Of a stretch of DNA of 18,071 bases, positions 14,874 to 18,071 are shown one piece after another. Each line of letters opens with the position of its first letter. Positions within the stretch are counted from its first letter, which is position 1. The DNA is from CAZOAR01 sp964577985 (GTDB lineage: Bacteria > Gemmatimonadota > CAZMKB01 > CAZNLH01), in the NCBI GenBank assembly GCA_964577985.1, contig CAZOAR010000048.1, positions 1 through 18,071 of the forward strand. Reading direction: 5' to 3'. Below the pieces are notes generated by a model that did no database searches, was not told the DNA's origin, and saw nothing but the letters and a program-made list of their open reading frames with translations. The translations under genes and the position numbers were made by a program.

Positions 14874-17477
14874 ATGCGAATCGATAAACTGACACTGAAG
14901 ACCCAGGAGGCCCTCCGGGAGGCCCAGTCGCTCGCCATTGAGCGTGGCAATCCCCAGATCGAGCCGGAACACCTGCTGCTGTCTTTCCTGAGACAGGAGG
15001 GTGGGGTCCTCGACCCCGTGCTGAGGAGGCTCGGTGCGAATCCTGATGAGATCGGCAGGGCGACAGACGAGCTGATCTCGAAGTTTCCCTCGGTCGAGGG
15101 AGGCGGACAGGAACCATATATTTCGAGAGAGCTGAAAGCGATCCTTGACAACGCCTTCGGCGAGGCGGAAAAGCTGAAGGACGAGTACGTGAGCAGCGAG
15201 CATGTCCTCCTCGCCATAGTGAGGCAGGGGAAGCACGCGCTCTCGAAGCTGATGAAGGAGAGGGGAGTGACGGTCGACCTCATCCTGAAGGCGCTGATAG
15301 ACATCCGCGGGCAGCAGAGGATCACCGACCCCAACCCGGAGGAGAAATACCGGGCGCTGGAGCGCTTCAGCCGGGACTTCACGGACCTGGCCCGCAAGAA
15401 CAAGCTCGATCCCGTCATCGGCAGGGATGGCGAGATCAGGAGGGTTGTCCAGGTTCTGTCCAGGCGCACAAAGAACAACCCCGTACTCATAGGAGAACCG
15501 GGCGTTGGCAAGACGGCGATCGCCGAGGGGCTCGCCCAGCGGATAGTGAGCGGCGATGTTCCAGAAGGACTCAAGGGGAAACGCCTGATCGCCCTCGATA
15601 TCGGGGCTCTTATCGCGGGCACGAAGTACAGGGGTGAGTTCGAGGACAGGTTCAAGGCCGTGCTCAAGGAGATCACCGCCGCCGAGGGGGAGGTTATCCT
15701 CTTTATCGATGAACTCCACACACTCGTCGGGGCGGGAGCCGCGGAGGGATCGATGGACGCGTCGAACATGATCAAACCGGCGCTGGCGAGGGGTGAGCTC
15801 CACTGCGTGGGCGCCACCACGATAAACGAGTACAGGAAGCATATCGAAAAGGACGCGGCGCTCGAGAGGAGATTTCAGCCCGTCATGGTGGGAGAGCCGT
15901 CGATCGAAGACACCATAGCGATCCTGAGGGGGCTCAAGGAGAAATACGAGATCCATCACGGGGTCAGGATAACCGATCCGGCGCTCGTTGCCGCCGCCAC
16001 CCTGTCGAGCAGGTATATCTCGGACCGGTTTCTGCCGGACAAGGCAATCGATCTTGTTGATGAAGCCGCGTCGAAGCTGCGTATCGAGATGGACAGCCTG
16101 CCGATCGAAATAGATGAGATCGAACGGGAGATCGTGCGCCTGGAGATGGAGAGGCAGGCGCTCAGGAAGGAGAAAGACAAGGCGTCCAGGGACAGGCTCG
16201 AGACGATCGAAGGGGAACTTTCGGGACTGAAGGAGAAGAGCAAGGCGCTCAAGGTTCACTGGAGCAGTGAGAAACTCAGTATAAAGAAGATCCAGGATAT
16301 CAAGAAAGAGATAGAGGAGACACGGGCGCTCGAGCAGAAGGCCGAGCGTGATGGTGACCTTGCCGGGGCGTCTGAGCTGAGATACGGCCGCCTTCCCGAT
16401 CTCGAACAGAGTCTGGCGGAGGAGAATGAGCGGCTGCGTGATATACAGAGCAGGATGACGATACTCAAGGAGGAGGTCGACGAAGAGGATATCGCCGAAG
16501 TAGTGTCGGCGTGGACCTCCATCCCCATCTCGAAGCTGATGGAGGGGGAGATGGAGAAACTCCTCAAGATGGAAGACAGGCTCCACGAGCGGGTCATCGG
16601 CCAGGATGAAGCAATCATGGCCATTTCAAACGCCGTCAGGAGGGCGAGATCGGGGCTCCAGGACCCCAACCGCCCCATAGGGAGTTTCATCTTCCTGGGA
16701 CCCACCGGCGTGGGAAAGACAGAGCTGGCTCGCGCTCTGGCGGAGTATCTCTTCGACGCCGAAGAGGCGATGGTCAGGTTCGATATGTCGGAGTATATGG
16801 AGCGGCACTCTGTGGCGAGGCTTATCGGGGCGCCTCCGGGTTACGTGGGCTACGAGGAGGGTGGCGAGCTCACAGAGGCGGTCAAACGGAAACCTTACAG
16901 CATAGTCCTCTTCGATGAGATAGAAAAGGCGCACAACGACGTCTTCAACATCCTTCTGCAGATAATGGAGGATGGCAGGCTGACCGACGGCATGGGGCGG
17001 ACGGTCGATTTCCGCAACACGGTCATAATAATGACGTCGAACCTGGGGAGCCAGGTGATCCGGGAGCTGAAGGACAGGGACTATGACGAGATGAGATCGA
17101 TGACGATGGAGGTCCTCCAGCGGGAGTTCAAGCCGGAGTTTCTCAACCGGGTCGATGACATCGTGATATTCCACAGCCTCACCGTGGAGCAGATCAAAGA
17201 GATAGTCGACATACAGATAGCGCGGATACAGGAGAGGCTGGCGTCGCGCGATATGGCCGTCATGCTGACGGACCCCGCGAAAGACCACCTCGCCCGCAAG
17301 GGTTTCGACCCCGCATACGGGGCGAGGCCGCTGAAGAGGACTATCCAGACCAGCATACTCGATCCGATAGCACGGCTGATACTCGAGGGAGGGTTGAGCA
17401 ATGGTTCTCACGTGCTGGTCGACTACGATGCGTCAAAGGATCAGTTCACCTTCGCCCGGGAGGAAAGCGCTTCGTAG
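14874..17477 (+). CDS. clpB: ClpB protein disaggregase (Hsp100, AAA+)
   Basis: ClpB is a hexameric cytosolic ATPase that extracts and refolds aggregated proteins together with DnaK. The 867-residue length is typical. Domains in order are the double Clp-N repeat (1-145), AAA-1 with Walker A GEPGVGKT (207-214) and Walker B ILFIDE (about 275), and the coiled-coil middle domain (about 400-530), rich in EKDKASRDR-type heptads. This is followed by AAA-2 with Walker A GPTGVGKT (609-616), Walker B IVLFDEIEKAH and the pore-loop GYVGYEEGG, then the C-terminal small domain. The middle domain separates ClpB from ClpA and ClpC. ATG 14874 gives the family opening MRIDKLT; GTG 14862 sits on the AAGGGG ribosome site and is unlikely. 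It follows htpX by 73 nt and may share its transcript. Confidence 0.97.
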   Translation: MRIDKLTLKTQEALREAQSLAIERGNPQIEPEHLLLSFLRQEGGVLDPVLRRLGANPDEIGRATDELISKFPSVEGGGQEPYISRELKAILDNAFGEAEKLKDEYVSSEHVLLAIVRQGKHALSKLMKERGVTVDLILKALIDIRGQQRITDPNPEEKYRALERFSRDFTDLARKNKLDPVIGRDGEIRRVVQVLSRRTKNNPVLIGEPGVGKTAIAEGLAQRIVSGDVPEGLKGKRLIALDIGALIAGTKYRGEFEDRFKAVLKEITAAEGEVILFIDELHTLVGAGAAEGSMDASNMIKPALARGELHCVGATTINEYRKHIEKDAALERRFQPVMVGEPSIEDTIAILRGLKEKYEIHHGVRITDPALVAAATLSSRYISDRFLPDKAIDLVDEAASKLRIEMDSLPIEIDEIEREIVRLEMERQALRKEKDKASRDRLETIEGELSGLKEKSKALKVHWSSEKLSIKKIQDIKKEIEETRALEQKAERDGDLAGASELRYGRLPDLEQSLAEENERLRDIQSRMTILKEEVDEEDIAEVVSAWTSIPISKLMEGEMEKLLKMEDRLHERVIGQDEAIMAISNAVRRARSGLQDPNRPIGSFIFLGPTGVGKTELARALAEYLFDAEEAMVRFDMSEYMERHSVARLIGAPPGYVGYEEGGELTEAVKRKPYSIVLFDEIEKAHNDVFNILLQIMEDGRLTDGMGRTVDFRNTVIIMTSNLGSQVIRELKDRDYDEMRSMTMEVLQREFKPEFLNRVDDIVIFHSLTVEQIKEIVDIQIARIQERLASRDMAVMLTDPAKDHLARKGFDPAYGARPLKRTIQTSILDPIARLILEGGLSNGSHVLVDYDASKDQFTFAREESAS

Positions 17478-17499
17478 ATGACGATCTGACCGGCCTGTC

Positions 17500-17526
17500 G
17501 TGGACATCGAGGAAAGATATGTCCAC
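17500..17526 (+). other. Stem-loop just after clpB
   Basis: GTGGACAT (17500-17507) and ATGTCCAC (17519-17526) form a perfect 8-bp stem with an 11-nt loop, and TGACC (17487-17491) with GGTCA (17529-17533) can add an outer 5-bp helix. It begins 23 nt after the clpB stop and lacks a T-tract. It could protect the 3' end of the message or act in rho-dependent termination; this is inference. Confidence 0.4.
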
Positions 17527-17764
17527 CAGGTCATTGTAGACAAGGCCAGCGTGACGTTTCTGAGGCAGATATCCAGCAGGTCCCGTGTGTCCGGGACAGG
17601 AATCAGAGAGAATTGTCGCGGAAGGGCGATGGTCATGTGCGCGCGGATCGCTGACTCTTCATACTATTCGGACAGAATGCAGTCCGGGTTCCTCAAAAAT
17701 CCTGCAGGGCGTTGCTCTTCATCCCGGCTGACGCCGGTTTGATACCGGCAGGAGCCAGCCCTGC

Positions 17765-17793
17765 TTGACATCTCCCCGATCATAGGGTATACT
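17765..17793 (+). promoter_or_regulatory. Near-consensus sigma-70 promoter with no gene seen downstream
   Basis: TTGACA (17765-17770), a 17-bp spacer and TATACT (17788-17793) give 6/6 and 5/6 matches at ideal spacing, the best promoter in the window. Transcription would start near 17800. The remaining 270 nt hold no credible ORF, so it drives either a non-coding RNA or a gene beyond the edge through a long leader. Confidence 0.65.
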
Positions 17794-17973
17794 CAAACTC
17801 GTGAAACATTGGAGTTGCTCGTCTTCATAACGAATAACTCGCCGTGCAGATGGTCTGGAAGAGCCGGATGGCTCGTCGGTGCCCTGAAAAAGGGACATGA
17901 TTCATCGATCCTTTCACGTGGATTCCATACTGTCTCAGAAGAAAATCATCGACCACGTCAATGACTTATGAAC

Positions 17974-18003
17974 GGGGTGTTATACGGGTCAGCATAAAAC
18001 CCC
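17974..18003 (+). other. Stem-loop in the leader after the orphan promoter
   Basis: GGGGTGTTAT (17974-17983) pairs with ATAAAACCCC (17994-18003) at nine of ten positions, around a 10-nt loop. It is about 175 nt into the predicted transcript. No T-run follows, so it is more likely a structural element than a terminator. Confidence 0.4.
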
Positions 18004-18071
18004 CCGGTTCCAGGTAGTAAAATGGCGTAACACATTGCGGTTGTGGCAGTTATTATGGGGTTACCGTAAGA

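Larger units (their letters stand above)
17478..18071. other. Non-coding region downstream of clpB
   Basis: No convincing gene is seen. An 80-codon frame from GTG 17500 has no ribosome site or family resemblance. The stretch carries several hairpins: 17500-17526, GTCCCG-N6-CGGGAC at 17580-17597, a two-part stem at 17726-17760 and 17974-18003. None has a T-run after it, so no clear clpB terminator is visible. A strong promoter at 17765-17793 reads toward the right edge. Confidence 0.55.

Noticed and set aside
14820..16586. 588-codon open frame on the - strand opposite clpB
   Set aside because: It lies wholly within clpB, whose family motifs are intact, and its translation shows only Leu/Arg/His-rich shadow composition. 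Similar long antisense frames at 6987-8186 and 8750-9943 are rejected for the same reason.
17500..17742. 80-codon + strand frame after clpB
   Set aside because: It begins with GTG inside a hairpin, has no Shine-Dalgarno sequence or recognisable family, and its composition is unlike neighbouring genes.
1..18071. CRISPR arrays, tRNA or rRNA genes, insertion sequences, phage or classical defence islands
   Set aside because: No regularly spaced repeats, tRNA T-loop signature in context, transposase motifs or defence-gene motifs were found on reading the window.

Overview
The window is a stretch of bacterial chromosome of moderately high GC, about 18 kb, carrying eleven well-supported protein genes and one uncertain small ORF. 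All but nadE are on the + strand. The outer-membrane Wzi-like protein points to a diderm (Gram-negative-type) cell. The histidine kinase H-box (AHQLGTPLSSL) is a form I associate with Bacteroidetes and the wider FCB group. Together with frequent AGG/AGA arginine and ATA isoleucine codons, this suggests an uncultured FCB-type lineage (for example Krumholzibacteriota or Eisenbacteria-like). That placement is inference. No rRNA, tRNA, CRISPR array, insertion sequence or phage gene was recognised.

Layout. (1) 1-453 is non-coding DNA with a candidate promoter and two short dyads. (2) 454-5596 is a surface-polysaccharide block: an uncertain small ORF, a WecA/MraY-type sugar-phosphate transferase, an NAD-dependent nucleotide-sugar epimerase/dehydratase, a Wzi-like outer-membrane protein and a DegT/WecE-type PLP aminotransferase. 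It appears to end at a terminator that overlaps the next promoter. (3) 5620-10892 is a tight run of serS, a membrane histidine kinase, a PcrA/UvrD helicase and a small HEPN-like protein. The kinase and helicase genes share 4 bases, and the helicase and HEPN-like genes share 11. (4) 11054-12577 is a sodium:solute symporter, converging on nadE (12596-13447, - strand), which has its own promoter. (5) 13510-13951 is non-coding and contains two copies of a TGCCA-N3-TGGCA dyad 40 bp apart. (6) 13952-17477 holds the membrane protease gene htpX followed by the disaggregase gene clpB. (7) 17478-18071 has no convincing gene, but it carries several hairpins and a near-consensus sigma-70 promoter whose product is unknown.

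How the genes fit together. The first block makes, modifies and attaches or exports part of a surface glycan, but contains no glycosyltransferase, polymerase or flippase, so the rest of the pathway must lie elsewhere. The middle block mixes translation (serS), signalling and DNA repair. The last block is protein quality control: HtpX in the membrane and ClpB in the cytosol. Most of the window is housekeeping. The least explained items are the HEPN-like gene coupled to pcrA, the orphan kinase translationally coupled to the same helicase, the twin dyad upstream of htpX-clpB, and the orphan promoter near the right end.
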